From assembly GCF_902764455.1 (NCBI RefSeq), contig NZ_CACWVY010000006.1, positions 1-63,877 of the forward strand: a stretch of DNA of 63,877 nucleotides. Reading direction: 5' to 3'. Made by a program: the position numbers and the translations under genes. Below are positions 37,158 to 47,210 of the stretch, in pieces (within the stretch, counting starts at the first letter, position 1; each line of letters begins with the position of its first letter). A model generated the notes under the pieces. That model was not told the origin of the DNA. It searched no databases and saw only the letters and a program-made list of their open reading frames with translations. Origin of the DNA: an uncultured Methanobrevibacter sp. (GTDB lineage Archaea > Methanobacteriota > Methanobacteria > Methanobacteriales > Methanobacteriaceae).

Positions 37158-38393
37158 CTAAAATTCTAATTTGGATATCCTATCCATAGCTTCTTTAGTA
37201 TTTTCCAAAGTATTAAATGCAGTAAGCCTTAAATAACCTTCACCACTAGGACCAAATCCAGAACCAGGAGTTCCAACAACATTAGCCTCATTTAATAATA
37301 AATCAAAGAAATCCCATGAATCCATATTATTAGGAGTTTTTACCCAAATATAAGGTGAACTTACTCCACCATAAACCTGTAAACCTAAATCAGATAAGCT
37401 TTCTCTGATTACTTTAGCATTTGCCATATAATACTCTATAACCTCATTGATTTCTTTTTTACCTTCAGGTGAGTAAACTGCTTCAGCAGCTTTTTGTACA
37501 GGATAAGATGCACCATTGAATTTGGTGGTTTGTCTTCTATTCCATAACTGATTTACGTCAACAGCATTTCCTTCACTGTCATATGCTTTTAGCTCTTTTG
37601 GTACAACAGTGAATGCACAACGGGTTCCTGTAAATCCTGCTGTTTTTGAAAAGCTTCTAAATTCAATTGCAACTTCTTTTGCACCTTCAATTTCATAAAT
37701 ACTGTGAGGAACATTATCTTCATTTATAAATTTTTCATAAGCTGCATCGAATAAAATAATGGCATTATTTTCTATTGCATAATCTACAAATACTTTTAAT
37801 TGGTCTTTTGTAAGTGTAGTACCTGTAGGATTATTTGGATAACATAAATAAATTAAATCAACAGGTTCGGATGGAAGTTCTGGAACAAAATCATTTTCTG
37901 CATTACATTGAAGATATGTTAAACCTTCATACATCCCATCATCACCCATTTCACCAGTTCTACCTGCCATAACGTTAGTATCAACATATACAGTATAAAC
38001 TGGATCAGTTACTGCAATCTTATTGTCAATGCCGAAAATTTCCTGAATGTTCCCAGTATCACATTTAGCTCCGTCACTAATGAATACCTCACTTGTGTCC
38101 AATGAAACACCTAACGGTTTATAATCATTTTCAATGATTGCTTCTGCTAAGAACCCGTAACCTTGTTCAGGACCATATCCCATGAAAGTGTCAGCGTTAC
38201 TCATTTCATCTACAGCATCTTTAAATGCTTTTATAACTGCTGGAACTAATGGTTTTGTTACATCTCCGATACCCATTTTAATAATATCTGCATCAGGATG
38301 ATTTTTTCTAAATTCTGCTTCCCTTCTTGCAACTTCTACGAAAAGATAGCTGCTTTTTAATTTAAGATAGTTTTCGTTAATTTTAACAACCAT
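37158..38393 (-). CDS. dapL: LL-diaminopimelate aminotransferase
   Basis: 411 residues. It converts tetrahydrodipicolinate directly to LL-diaminopimelate for lysine synthesis, the route used by Methanobacteriales (MTH52 in Methanothermobacter). The PLP lysine is in [15 protein letters not shown]; other class I aminotransferase motifs are [23 protein letters not shown] and [14 protein letters not shown] lies eight bases before the ATG, and a TATA candidate ATTTATATAT lies at 38441-38450 on the minus strand. It is the first gene of the unit with the three uncharacterised genes. Confidence 0.95.
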   Translation of the reverse strand: MVVKINENYLKLKSSYLFVEVARREAEFRKNHPDADIIKMGIGDVTKPLVPAVIKAFKDAVDEMSNADTFMGYGPEQGYGFLAEAIIENDYKPLGVSLDTSEVFISDGAKCDTGNIQEIFGIDNKIAVTDPVYTVYVDTNVMAGRTGEMGDDGMYEGLTYLQCNAENDFVPELPSEPVDLIYLCYPNNPTGTTLTKDQLKVFVDYAIENNAIILFDAAYEKFINEDNVPHSIYEIEGAKEVAIEFRSFSKTAGFTGTRCAFTVVPKELKAYDSEGNAVDVNQLWNRRQTTKFNGASYPVQKAAEAVYSPEGKKEINEVIEYYMANAKVIRESLSDLGLQVYGGVSSPYIWVKTPNNMDSWDFFDLLLNEANVVGTPGSGFGPSGEGYLRLTAFNTLENTKEAMDRISKLEF

Positions 38394-38717
38394 GATTAAT
38401 TCCTCATTAATATTAATCTAATTTATATTATATTTTAAAAATATATAAATTGAATGCATAGTTAAAAATGTCAATTTTTAGTAAAAATTAATAAAAAAAT
38501 ATTAAAAAATAAAATCCCCTAAAAAAAGAAGAGATATATGTGATTTATGAAAAAATAAAACATGGAAAATATTTTTTTGCCATATCAAGATTTATAGCGC
38601 ATTTTTTTCAAATTAAACAATAAACTAACTCACTTTAAAAACTTATGAAAATATTTAAATTAAGTATTTTACATATTATAATATAATAAAAAATTAAATG
38701 ATAACGTTGGGAAAAAA
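38394..38717. promoter_or_regulatory. Divergent promoter region dapL / acidic membrane protein
   Basis: 324 bases without a gene. TATA candidates: ATTTATATAT (38441-38450, minus) for dapL and AATATTTAAATT (about 38650-38661, plus) for the gene at 38718. The middle is simple A/T-rich sequence with no dyad or repeat that I could see. Confidence 0.45.
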
Positions 38718-40394
38718 ATGAACGGAATTACAATAATACTTTGGATAATAATTTTTGTAGTAGGTGCGGTTGCAATAGTATTTGTTAAATCGCATTTTAA
38801 AGAGGATAAACTTGAAAATAGTGAAAAATCAATGATTTCCAAAGAGCGGATTACTAATTTTATATCAAATCGCAATAATATCGAACCTAAAACATCCCTT
38901 CATAAAGATAGTTCCCATCATAATCAAAATCGTTTTATTAGTCAGACAGAATCATATGCTCAAGAGGACTATAGTATTTCTTATGCACCCGAAGTTGAAA
39001 ACAACAACAATAAAAATACAGAATATGAATCTCAAAATCAAATACTTATAAATTATGAAAATGAAGTTAAAAAAACTCAAGAACCAATGAACGATTACCA
39101 GGTTGAAATTATGACTCAAGATAATGAAAAACATGAATTAAAAGATTTATTTACTATTGATGAATTAATCAAAGAATCTAAAAGGAAAGATAGTGAAAGA
39201 GAAAAAGAAGCTCAACAGGTTAAAGGTGAAGATGACAAAGAATTAACTGAACTTAAAGAAAGTATCAAAAAACAAAAAGAAGCTAAAGAAGTTGATGATA
39301 AACTTATTGATGAAATTTTAGCTGATGAAGAAATCGGAAAAATCTTAGAAAGCGATTCTGTTGAGGAAACTGCTGAAGAAACTCCAGCAGAAGAAACCAT
39401 AGCAGACATAATAAACACAGAAAAACCACCTGCAGAAGAAACCATAGCAGACATAATAAACACAGAAAAACCACCTGCAGAAGAAACCATAGCAGACATA
39501 ATAAACACAGAAGAAACATCAGAAGAAAGTGTTCAAGATGTTTTAGATGTTGAAACCCCTGAAGAAAGTACTAAAGAAGTTAGTGCAGACATAAAAGAAG
39601 AAACAGAAACACCTGAAATTGAAAATCAATCTGTTGCAACACAAAAAGACATTGAGGAAGCTATAAACACTGCATCCCAAGAAATCGAAGAAAAAGAAAT
39701 TGAAAGTATTTCAGAAAGAGAGAACATTACTGATGCATTATTAAACTCAGAAGAGGAAATTAAAGAACCTGCTTTAAAATCCCCAACTAAAATCAGTGAA
39801 ACTGAAAGTGTTGAAACACCAATAGACGACTCTTATTTATCTTCTGATGAACCTGCAAATGAACTAGATTACAGAAATGATTTAAACAAAATTAAAAATA
39901 CAATTAGAGGTTCTAAATTATTCCAAGACGTTAAAGAAAAATTAAGACCTGAAACTCCAGAATATGAGCCTATTAATGATTTAGAAGAAACATACATAAG
40001 AAATGTCAATGAATATGAAGATGAATATGCTCCAATCATTAATGAAACTCATGATGAATTTGGAGAATATTATGAACCGGATTATGATGAAGCAATAAGA
40101 CAAGAAAATACTCGAAAGTTATTTGAAACAACTACCATTACTCCTGAAAAACCTAAAATTGAAAAAACAGAACCAAAAGCTAATGTTATTAAATCTAAAC
40201 CATCAAGAGACAATATTAAAATTCAAATGGGTAATACTGAAGTTGTACTTAAAAAAGGAGATGAAATCATATTTAAACATGACGGAGAAACTTATTCAAG
40301 TCAAGTTTATGCAATCAACGGTGATGAAATCTCTGTAAGGTACAGACGTAAAGACATTAAAATCAAACCAGAAGATGTGAAAAAGGTATATTAA
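38718..40394 (+). CDS. Membrane-anchored acidic repeat protein
   Basis: 558 residues. One N-terminal membrane helix (TIILWIIIFVVGAVAIVFV) is followed by a long, Glu/Lys/Thr-rich and probably disordered region that includes three near-identical 15-residue repeats (core EETIADIINTEKPPA). A compact basic C-terminal domain of about 55 residues follows (IKIQMGNTEVVLKKGDEIIF to the end), which looks like a small beta barrel. The tail faces the cytosol if the positive-inside rule holds (KSHFKEDK after the helix). The function is unknown; a membrane tether holding a small binding domain is a reasonable picture. Weak GGG before the ATG. Confidence 0.75.
   Translation: MNGITIILWIIIFVVGAVAIVFVKSHFKEDKLENSEKSMISKERITNFISNRNNIEPKTSLHKDSSHHNQNRFISQTESYAQEDYSISYAPEVENNNNKNTEYESQNQILINYENEVKKTQEPMNDYQVEIMTQDNEKHELKDLFTIDELIKESKRKDSEREKEAQQVKGEDDKELTELKESIKKQKEAKEVDDKLIDEILADEEIGKILESDSVEETAEETPAEETIADIINTEKPPAEETIADIINTEKPPAEETIADIINTEETSEESVQDVLDVETPEESTKEVSADIKEETETPEIENQSVATQKDIEEAINTASQEIEEKEIESISERENITDALLNSEEEIKEPALKSPTKISETESVETPIDDSYLSSDEPANELDYRNDLNKIKNTIRGSKLFQDVKEKLRPETPEYEPINDLEETYIRNVNEYEDEYAPIINETHDEFGEYYEPDYDEAIRQENTRKLFETTTITPEKPKIEKTEPKANVIKSKPSRDNIKIQMGNTEVVLKKGDEIIFKHDGETYSSQVYAINGDEISVRYRRKDIKIKPEDVKKVY
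39387..39511 (+). repeat. Three in-frame 45-bp tandem repeats
   Basis: Units begin at 39387, 39432 and 39477. The first two are complete and identical, and the third is the same for about 35 bases before diverging. Each starts GCAGAAGAAACCATAGCAGA and encodes 15 residues. The lack of silent changes points to recent expansion. Confidence 0.9.
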
Positions 40395-40457
40395 ATATCT
40401 TTTTTACCAACACCACTATTTAACATCACTATTATTATTTTTTATTAAAAAAAAGAT

Positions 40458-40940
40458 TTAAGAAGAATTAGAGGATTCTTCTTTGTTTAATTTATAACTT
40501 CCGTTTTCAACAATATATTTTGGAACAATAATCTTTAAAGAGCGGATAATATTTAAATAAAAATCATCCAATTCCCGATCTGCATAGGGATATGTGAATT
40601 CAAAAATGTATAGATTATCATCTTCCACATATAAAAATTCATTACGCCTAATCTGATTTTCACCGTCATTAAATGAAGAAACAACCATATAATATAGAGA
40701 TTCATTAATTACAATGAAATCTGAAGTAATCAATTCAATTTTACCATTGTCTTTTAAATTCTCTTCAATGCCGTTCATTATTTCTGGAAGTCCTGATAAT
40801 GTAGGTGTTGTTGAAAACTTAATGGACATTGGAATTTTGGTATTTACCAAATATAAATCAGTGAATTCATCTTTAGGAGGAATCTGCTGAAAATCCTCAG
40901 GCATCTGAAGTGTTGAAAATCCATTTGAAAACATTACCAT
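40458..40940 (-). CDS. Hypothetical protein, possible DcrB/PsbP-like fold
   Basis: 160 residues without a signal peptide. The pattern of an amphipathic N-terminal strand (FSTLQMPEDFQQIP), a middle LITSDFIVINESLYYMVVSSF and late LYIFEFTYPYADRELDDFYL-type segments recalls the DcrB/PsbP-type fold, but this is a weak resemblance. AGGTGA lies five bases before the ATG. It follows gltX by eight bases and is probably co-transcribed with it. Confidence 0.6.
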   Translation of the reverse strand: MVMFSNGFSTLQMPEDFQQIPPKDEFTDLYLVNTKIPMSIKFSTTPTLSGLPEIMNGIEENLKDNGKIELITSDFIVINESLYYMVVSSFNDGENQIRRNEFLYVEDDNLYIFEFTYPYADRELDDFYLNIIRSLKIIVPKYIVENGSYKLNKEESSNSS

Positions 40941-40948
40941 TAAATCAC

Positions 40949-42619
40949 CTATTTATGAGCAAAGTAGAAAATCAATTCATCATCTGCAATTTCATCTAGG
41001 CGAGCAAATCCTACTCTTTCAAACTGAACTATATCTCCAACTTCTAAATCACGAAGTGCACCTTCACCAAGACCTGTTTTAGTTGATGCATCATCCATAA
41101 CTATTTTAACATTAACATTATCATTTACAGGAACCCATTGAATAATTCTTGCTTTAATTTCCCTTGCCTCTTCAAAAGAAGTAGAATGATATGTAATTTC
41201 GCTGCCGTTAATGTTAACATTGACTGCATCCATCAATCTGAACAATCCATCGTTAATGTCACTTTCAGCTAAATAAGCTTTCCCATCGAAAGGTAAAATC
41301 CTATTTCCCCTGTCCATATGGTCTGCATGAAGTGGCCTTTCAATATCTACACTGCCTCCTTCATAACCTTCAACAGTAATTTCAACAGGGTTTTCACAGA
41401 AGAAATATCTATTTGCCACAGGTTCTAGGAAGTTACGGTTCAGTCCGTAAATCTTTTTCCAGCTAATTGCAGAATCTGCCATTTTAACTCCAATTTCAGT
41501 AATTAGATTGTAAATTGTTCTTGGGTCAATTCCACGTCTTGCAATAGCTCTTAAAGTTCCAAGTCTTGGATCATCCCATCCGCTATAAGTTCCATCTTCA
41601 ATTCCTGCCATTGCCTTTGAGGTACTTAAAGCAATATCTTCCATTTTTAATCTACCATAGTGGATATATTCTGGCACGTCCCAACCCATATGGTCATATA
41701 AGTATTTTTGTTTTTCAGTATTTGCCAAATGGTCTTTTCCTCTTAAAACATGAGTTAATCCCATTAAATGGTCATCCACTGCAACTGAGAAGTTCATCAT
41801 TGGATAAATTCTATATTTAGTGCCTAAACGAGGGTGTTCCTCATCAACCAATCTCATTGCTACCCAATCACGTATAGCAGGGTTTTTATGTGCAATATCG
41901 GTTTTTACCCTGAGTACTGCTTCACCTGCGTCCATTGTATCGAATTTTTCCCATAATTCAAGATTTTCTTCAACAGAGTTGTCTCTGCATGGACATGGCT
42001 TACAGTTATCTTTAAGCTCTTTGAATGTTGCTCCGTCACAGGTACACATGTAAGCAGCACCTTTTTCGATTAACTGACGGGCAAGGTCATAATAAATTTC
42101 AAATCTGTCAGACTGATAAATCACTTCATCCGCTTTAATTCCTAACCATTCCAAATCTTCAGGAATCATCTCATAAGCAGGTTCGTATACTCTTTTCGGG
42201 TCAGTATCTTCAATTCTTAAAATCAATTTTCCATTATGTCTTTTTACATATTCTGCATTTGGAACTGCTGCTCTTGAGTGGCCGATATGAAGAGGCCCGC
42301 TAGGATTTGGAGCGAATCTTAAAACTATATTTTCATGAGTTCCAGGAAGTTCTTGAAGTCCGGTTTCTTTTGCTTTAGGTTTTTTCTCCTGAACTTCAAC
42401 ACCTAATTTTTCCATTTCCACTTTTTGTTCTTCTGGAGATAAAGCGTTTACTTTTGCTACAATTTTACCAGACATTGGTCCAATTTCTTTAGCTTTACTT
42501 CTGAGTTCAGGTTCGTTGGACATGATTGAACCCATTACAGCACCAGGATTTGCATTTCCTTTATGTTTAGCTGCATTGAGCAAAGCATGTTTATAGATAA
42601 TTTCTTCTAAATCATTCAT
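40949..42619 (-). CDS. gltX: Glutamyl-tRNA synthetase (archaeal, non-discriminating type)
   Basis: 556 residues. Class I synthetase with HIGH-type motif PNPSGPLHIGHSRAA and KMSKS-type variant ALSTSKAM. A cysteine-rich insert (CTCDGATF, CKPCPC) may bind zinc. The C-terminal beta-barrel anticodon domain is of the archaeal/GlnRS type. In archaea this enzyme charges both tRNA-Glu and tRNA-Gln, the latter corrected by GatDE. The start ATG at 42617-42619 follows GTGATGAT. It keeps company with dapL, as in Methanothermobacter (I recall MTH51/MTH52). Confidence 0.95.
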   Translation of the reverse strand: MNDLEEIIYKHALLNAAKHKGNANPGAVMGSIMSNEPELRSKAKEIGPMSGKIVAKVNALSPEEQKVEMEKLGVEVQEKKPKAKETGLQELPGTHENIVLRFAPNPSGPLHIGHSRAAVPNAEYVKRHNGKLILRIEDTDPKRVYEPAYEMIPEDLEWLGIKADEVIYQSDRFEIYYDLARQLIEKGAAYMCTCDGATFKELKDNCKPCPCRDNSVEENLELWEKFDTMDAGEAVLRVKTDIAHKNPAIRDWVAMRLVDEEHPRLGTKYRIYPMMNFSVAVDDHLMGLTHVLRGKDHLANTEKQKYLYDHMGWDVPEYIHYGRLKMEDIALSTSKAMAGIEDGTYSGWDDPRLGTLRAIARRGIDPRTIYNLITEIGVKMADSAISWKKIYGLNRNFLEPVANRYFFCENPVEITVEGYEGGSVDIERPLHADHMDRGNRILPFDGKAYLAESDINDGLFRLMDAVNVNINGSEITYHSTSFEEAREIKARIIQWVPVNDNVNVKIVMDDASTKTGLGEGALRDLEVGDIVQFERVGFARLDEIADDELIFYFAHK

Positions 42620-42719
42620 TTAATCATCACAATCAATAATTTAATTAATAAAAATAAGTAATATTATTTATCTAATTGAAGATATATAAACATTAAGAAT
42701 TATGGGGAATTGAGATAAG

Positions 42720-43730
42720 ATGAGGCTCGGAAAAACTAACCTTGAAGTTAATAAAAATGGATTTGGTGCTCTGCCAATCCAAAGATGCAATATGGATGAA
42801 GCAGTTGAAATACTTAAAAAAGCATATGATAATGGAATAAACTTTTATGATACTGCTCATTTTTATTCAGACAGTGAAGAAAAAATGGGAAATGCATTTG
42901 AAGACATTCCACGTGAAAATATTTATCTTGCAAGTAAAACTGGAGCTGAAACTCCACAGGATTTTTGGAGTGATTTAAAAACTTCCCTTAAAAGCTTAAA
43001 AACAGATTATTTGGATTTATATCAATTCCACAATATTTCATTCGTACCTAAAGAGGACGATGAACTATTCCATGCAATGCTTGAAGCAAAAGAAAAAGGA
43101 ATGATTAGACATATTGGAATAACCACACATAAAATCACATTTGCACATGACTCCATTGAAAGTGGGCTTTATGAAACCCTCCAATACCCATTTTCCTATT
43201 TGAGCGGAGATGAAGAAATAGAACTTGTTAAAAAATGTGAAAAATTCGACGTTGGTTTTATTGCAATGAAAGCTATGGGAGGAGGATTAATTAATAATTC
43301 AAAAGCCAGTTTTGCATTTTTAAATCAATTTGATAATGTTCTGCCAATTTGGGGAATTCAAAAAATTTCAGAACTTGACGAGTTTTTATCATATGATGAA
43401 AATACTGTTTTGGATGATGATTTAAAATCTTCAATTGAAAGTGATAAAAAAGAACTTGGAGAGAATTTCTGCAGAGGATGCGGATACTGCATGCCTTGTC
43501 CTGAAGAAATTAACATAAGCCTATGTGCCAGAATGTCTCTCTGGATTAGAAGATTTCCAGCTGAGCCATACCTAACTGAAGAATATCAGGAAATGATGAA
43601 TCAGACATTGAACTGTATGGAATGCTATGCATGTGTTGACAACTGCCCCTACGAACTGGACATTCCGGAACTCTTAAAGGAAAACTACGAAGATTTCCAA
43701 AACGTATTATCCGGAAAAACCAAGGTGTAA
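42720..43730 (+). CDS. Aldo/keto reductase with C-terminal ferredoxin motifs
   Basis: 336 residues. N-terminal aldo/keto reductase barrel with the catalytic set in FYDTAHFYSDSE (Asp, Tyr), LASKTG (Lys) and YQFHNI (His). The C-terminal part has CRGCGYCMPCPEEI and CMECYACVDNCPY, a two-cluster ferredoxin-like arrangement, as in the clostridial/archaeal predicted oxidoreductases of this class. It probably links a carbonyl substrate with ferredoxin; the substrate is unknown. It lies two bases before a methyltransferase gene, so the two form an operon. Confidence 0.88.
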   Translation: MRLGKTNLEVNKNGFGALPIQRCNMDEAVEILKKAYDNGINFYDTAHFYSDSEEKMGNAFEDIPRENIYLASKTGAETPQDFWSDLKTSLKSLKTDYLDLYQFHNISFVPKEDDELFHAMLEAKEKGMIRHIGITTHKITFAHDSIESGLYETLQYPFSYLSGDEEIELVKKCEKFDVGFIAMKAMGGGLINNSKASFAFLNQFDNVLPIWGIQKISELDEFLSYDENTVLDDDLKSSIESDKKELGENFCRGCGYCMPCPEEINISLCARMSLWIRRFPAEPYLTEEYQEMMNQTLNCMECYACVDNCPYELDIPELLKENYEDFQNVLSGKTKV

Positions 43731-43732
43731 CC

Positions 43733-44545
43733 ATGAAACAGTGCATTGAAAATCCGAATGATGTAAACTGGCCAGCTTATTGGGCTGAAAGACTGGAAGG
43801 TAAAACTAATAAAGATTGGGACAAAGCTGCTCAGGGATTCTTTAAAAGAACACGAAAAGACGATTACAACGATGCATTATTTGACATGTTAATCCTCAGT
43901 GAAAATGATACCGTCTTAGATGTGGGCTGCGGTGAAGGATCAATAACCATACCCCTGTCAAAAAAAGTAAAAAATGTAATTGGATTAGATTCCTCACCCA
44001 AAATGCTAGAATATTTGGAAAAACGAGCTCATGAAAATAATGCAGACAATATTGAAACAATATTAAAACCAATTGAAGAGATAAAATATGAAGAGATTGG
44101 AAATGTTGATGTTGTTGTGTGTTCAAGGTCTTTGAATGGAATAATACCTATCGAAGATGTTTTATGTGAATTAGATAAGATTGCTAACAAATATGTGTTC
44201 ATAACAATTTTTGGACCGGAAAATAAAAAAATCGAAAAGGACTTTGAAAAAGAGCTTGGTAAAAAAACCGAAGATTTTCCTGATTACAACTACTTCTTTA
44301 ACATATTGTTTAATATGGGAATTTATGCCAATGTTCAGCGCTTTGATTTGAATAACTACCGTGAATATGACAGCATTGCAGAAGCAATGGACAACGGTAA
44401 ATTTAGACTTGATTTATACAATGATAAAGAAAAAGAGCTTTTAAAAGAGTATCTGGAAAGAATATTAACATATGATAGTAAAACTGAAAAATATTATAAC
44501 GTTAAAGACAAAGCAGACTGGATAATGGTTTGGTGGAAAAAATAA
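43733..44545 (+). CDS. Class I SAM-dependent methyltransferase
   Basis: 270 residues. Motif I VLDVGCGEGSITIPLS (about residues 62-77), acidic loop VIGLDSSPKMLEYLEKRA and motif IV-like NVDVVVCSRSLNG are seen. The N terminus has conserved-looking NWPAYWAERLEGKTNKDWDK, known from a methanogen subfamily. The target is unknown; coupling to the Fe-S aldo/keto reductase suggests a small molecule. AAGGTG lies five bases upstream of the ATG. Confidence 0.87.
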   Translation: MKQCIENPNDVNWPAYWAERLEGKTNKDWDKAAQGFFKRTRKDDYNDALFDMLILSENDTVLDVGCGEGSITIPLSKKVKNVIGLDSSPKMLEYLEKRAHENNADNIETILKPIEEIKYEEIGNVDVVVCSRSLNGIIPIEDVLCELDKIANKYVFITIFGPENKKIEKDFEKELGKKTEDFPDYNYFFNILFNMGIYANVQRFDLNNYREYDSIAEAMDNGKFRLDLYNDKEKELLKEYLERILTYDSKTEKYYNVKDKADWIMVWWKK

Positions 44546-44585
44546 TTTATCAGTAAAAATTTAAAAAAAAAGAAATAAAATGAAA

Positions 44586-44915
44586 TTAATCACTTTTAAT
44601 CATGGTTAAAATCATTTTATATGGACTGTTTTCAGCTTGAAGAGCATGAGGTTCATTTGCAGGCATGATAATTATTTGACCTGCTTTAACAGTTTTTTTT
44701 ACACCAGAAATTGTTATTTCAGCTTCACCGTCAATTACCTGAACCATCGCATCAAATGGTGCTGAATGCTCTGATAGGCCTTGACCTTGATCAAAAGCAA
44801 AAAATGTAACAGTCCCCAATTCTTTTTTAATTATTTCACGACTGACTACACTATCTTTTTGATAATCAAGCAAAAACTGAATATCCAAAGGTTTTGCTTT
44901 TAGATCTTCACTCAC
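44586..44915 (-). CDS. Cupin-domain protein
   Basis: 109 residues forming one cupin barrel. Motif 1 region GQGLSEHSAPFDAMVQVIDGEAE and motif 2 region KAGQIIIMPANEPHALQA carry the metal-binding His and Glu positions, though motif 1 has only one His. It starts at a GTG just behind the hcp stop and is co-transcribed with it. A small metal-binding protein next to hybrid cluster protein may be part of the nitrosative or oxidative stress response. Confidence 0.82.
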   Translation of the reverse strand: MSEDLKAKPLDIQFLLDYQKDSVVSREIIKKELGTVTFFAFDQGQGLSEHSAPFDAMVQVIDGEAEITISGVKKTVKAGQIIIMPANEPHALQAENSPYKMILTMIKSD

Positions 44916-44917
44916 AC

Positions 44918-46225
44918 CTATTCCCCCATAATTGTTTTAATATCAGCTATTGCATCACCGGAAGTTGGTGTTAAGTTGTAGTTTCCAACTAAGACATTTA
45001 AAATGTCTTCGTTACACCATGCAGGAAGCACAGGTCCAATCCACATATCAGTTTTACCAAGATATAGTAATGCCCAGAGTACTGCTGCTGCTTTTTGTTC
45101 CATCCATGAAAGAACAATAGTTAACGGCAATTCATTTAATTCCATGTCAAATAATTCACATAAAGCTACAGCCACATCAACTGCAACAATTGTATCATTA
45201 CATTGACCTACATCCAACAATCTTGGAATTCCTTCAATATCTCCTAAATCCAAATCATTGAATTTATATTTTCCGCATGCTAATGTCAATATAACTGTAT
45301 CTTGTGGCAGATTTTGTACGAATTCACGGTAATAGTCATTGTGTTTTGCTGCTTTGTCACATCCACCAACAACAAAGAATCTTCTGATTTTTCCTTCTTC
45401 AACTAATTTTTTAATTGCATCTGCATGTTCTACAATAGCTCCTGCACTCCAACCTGTAGTGATAGTGGTTAATTCTTCTGCTTCCAATCCTCCTAAGGAT
45501 TTTGCACATTCTATTACTTCTGAGAAATCATAATCCTCTACAGTTTTAACACCTTCAAGTTTTGCAACATCCATAGTAAACATTCTTTCTTTGTAGGAAT
45601 CAAGTGCAGGTAAGACACAGTTACTGGTTCCAACAATTGCAGCATTGTATTTTTTAAAGATTGTTCTTTGATCATGCCATGCTCCACCTAACTGACCTGC
45701 CAGGTTTTTGTATTTATTAAGTCCAGGATATCCGTGAGCAGGCAACATTTCAGAGTGAGTGTAAACTTTAATATCAGTTCCTTCCACTTGTTTTAATAAC
45801 TCTTCCAATGCTTTTAGGTCATGACCTGTTACGATAATTGCCGGACCTTCCTGTGCTCCAACTTTAACTTCCACAGGTTGTGGTTCGCCGTAAGCTTCGA
45901 TGTGTGCGTCTTTGAGCAATCTCATTACTGCTACACTTTTTTCACCAGCTTCTAAAGCTAATCCAACTAAATCTTCCACATCAAAGTTAACGTTGGTTAA
46001 AGTAGTGTATAATCCTTTGGTTAAAAATGCATCGATTTCCGGATCATTTTTGCCTAAAACATTTGCATTGTAGTTGTATGCACTTATACCTTTCATAGTA
46101 AAGATTAAATTATCTTGTAATCTTGCTACGGTTGGTTTTTTACCACAAACTCCACTTACTGTACAACCAGTACCTTTAGCAGTCTGGGAACATTGATAAC
46201 AAAACATATCTAAACCTTCTGACAT
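44918..46225 (-). CDS. hcp: Hybrid cluster protein (hydroxylamine reductase type)
   Basis: 435 residues, the short archaeal class. N-terminal cluster motif [20 protein letters not shown] and the hybrid-cluster ligands later in [33 protein letters not shown] and DVGQCND. The protein is linked to NO and hydroxylamine detoxification and protein S-nitrosylation. GAGGTAATT precedes the ATG. It forms a unit with the cupin and is divergent from a TrmB-type regulator 119 bases away, a likely controller. Confidence 0.92.
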   Translation of the reverse strand: MSEGLDMFCYQCSQTAKGTGCTVSGVCGKKPTVARLQDNLIFTMKGISAYNYNANVLGKNDPEIDAFLTKGLYTTLTNVNFDVEDLVGLALEAGEKSVAVMRLLKDAHIEAYGEPQPVEVKVGAQEGPAIIVTGHDLKALEELLKQVEGTDIKVYTHSEMLPAHGYPGLNKYKNLAGQLGGAWHDQRTIFKKYNAAIVGTSNCVLPALDSYKERMFTMDVAKLEGVKTVEDYDFSEVIECAKSLGGLEAEELTTITTGWSAGAIVEHADAIKKLVEEGKIRRFFVVGGCDKAAKHNDYYREFVQNLPQDTVILTLACGKYKFNDLDLGDIEGIPRLLDVGQCNDTIVAVDVAVALCELFDMELNELPLTIVLSWMEQKAAAVLWALLYLGKTDMWIGPVLPAWCNEDILNVLVGNYNLTPTSGDAIADIKTIMGE

Positions 46226-46344
46226 AATAATTACCTCTTTTGAGTCGTTAATTAAGATTATATTTGAAAAGCTTATAAAGATTTTGTCACTATTTAAGGG
46301 TTAAAAGTAGTAAACTTAAATATCACTTCAAACATACTACAATC

Positions 46345-47145
46345 ATGGACGAGAATATATCTGTATTAAAAGGATTAGGACTTACAATGTATGAAGCTCA
46401 AGCATATTTAACACTCACCTCATTAATTTCATCAACAGCAAGTGAAGTGGCTGAAAAATCAGGCATCCCTCGCAGTAAAATATATGATGTGTTGAAGGGA
46501 TTAATCAAGAAAAATTACATTGATGTTGAAGATGGAAGACCTCTGACCTACAATGTTAAATCCCCAGTCGAAGTGTTGGGCCGTGAAAAAGAAAAAATTG
46601 ACTCACAAATTGACGATACAATAACAAGACTAACTAACATATATGAAAACGGAATGAGTCAAGTTCAAGCACCAATATGGAGGATATATGGCGTTGAAAA
46701 AATCATCAGCCAAGAAATAGAAATCATAAAAAGAGCAAAAAACACAGTTAACATGAGAATTGGATTTTTATTTGAAGGAGAAGGCGAGGCCCTAATTAAG
46801 GCATTTAAGAAAAAACGTGGTTTGAAAGTGAATATACTATCTTCACCTACATGTTACATTAATGAAAATGAAGTTAATATCATTAAAATGTTTAAGGACA
46901 GTAATATTAATGTTCAAAAGGCAGATATTCCATTTGTAAAGGTTCTGATTTCCGATTCAAAAGAAATGATGCATACCTATACCAAGTTTTCAGAAGATAA
47001 ACGTTATGTAATACCTGAAACTGCAATTGGAATCTGGAACAAATACGAAGACGTTGCAAGAAACTATGACGAAAGGTTTATGAATCAATTAGAAAAAATC
47101 AAAAGAAAACAAAAAATAGATATGGAAAAAAATAAAAAGAAGTAA
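46345..47145 (+). CDS. TrmB-family transcriptional regulator
   Basis: 266 residues. N-terminal winged helix of TrmB type (LKGLGLTMYEAQAYLTL, SEVAEKSGIPRSKIYDVLKGL), then a coiled linker (EKIDSQIDDTITRL) and a C-terminal PLD-like effector region with AIGIWNK near its end. No cysteine-rich sensor is evident (one Cys). It is divergent from hcp-cupin, so it may control those genes and itself. GTAGTA (46307-46312) and TACTAC (46335-46340) flank its promoter as a possible dyad. Confidence 0.85.
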   Translation: MDENISVLKGLGLTMYEAQAYLTLTSLISSTASEVAEKSGIPRSKIYDVLKGLIKKNYIDVEDGRPLTYNVKSPVEVLGREKEKIDSQIDDTITRLTNIYENGMSQVQAPIWRIYGVEKIISQEIEIIKRAKNTVNMRIGFLFEGEGEALIKAFKKKRGLKVNILSSPTCYINENEVNIIKMFKDSNINVQKADIPFVKVLISDSKEMMHTYTKFSEDKRYVIPETAIGIWNKYEDVARNYDERFMNQLEKIKRKQKIDMEKNKKK

Positions 47146-47151
47146 TGCAAC

Positions 47152-47208
47152 CTACTTAACAACAAATTTAGCTTTCACATTTTTTGCATTATAATACTTA
47201 CTTCCAGT
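47152..47208 (-). pseudogene. Possible C-terminal remnant of an adhesin-like protein
   Basis: Read on the minus strand right behind the DUF6056-like stop but in another frame, the sequence encodes STGSKYYNAKNVKAKFVVK followed by TAG. This resembles the extreme C terminus of Methanobrevibacter adhesin-like proteins. No start codon or upstream domain is present, so it would be a leftover from deletion or recombination. The assignment rests on a 19-residue resemblance. Confidence 0.4.
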
Positions 47209-47210
47209 AC

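Noticed and set aside
39212-39519. Minus-strand ORFs with Leu-rich repeats
   Set aside because: They are shadows of the 45-bp repeats in the plus-strand gene and have no ribosome binding site.
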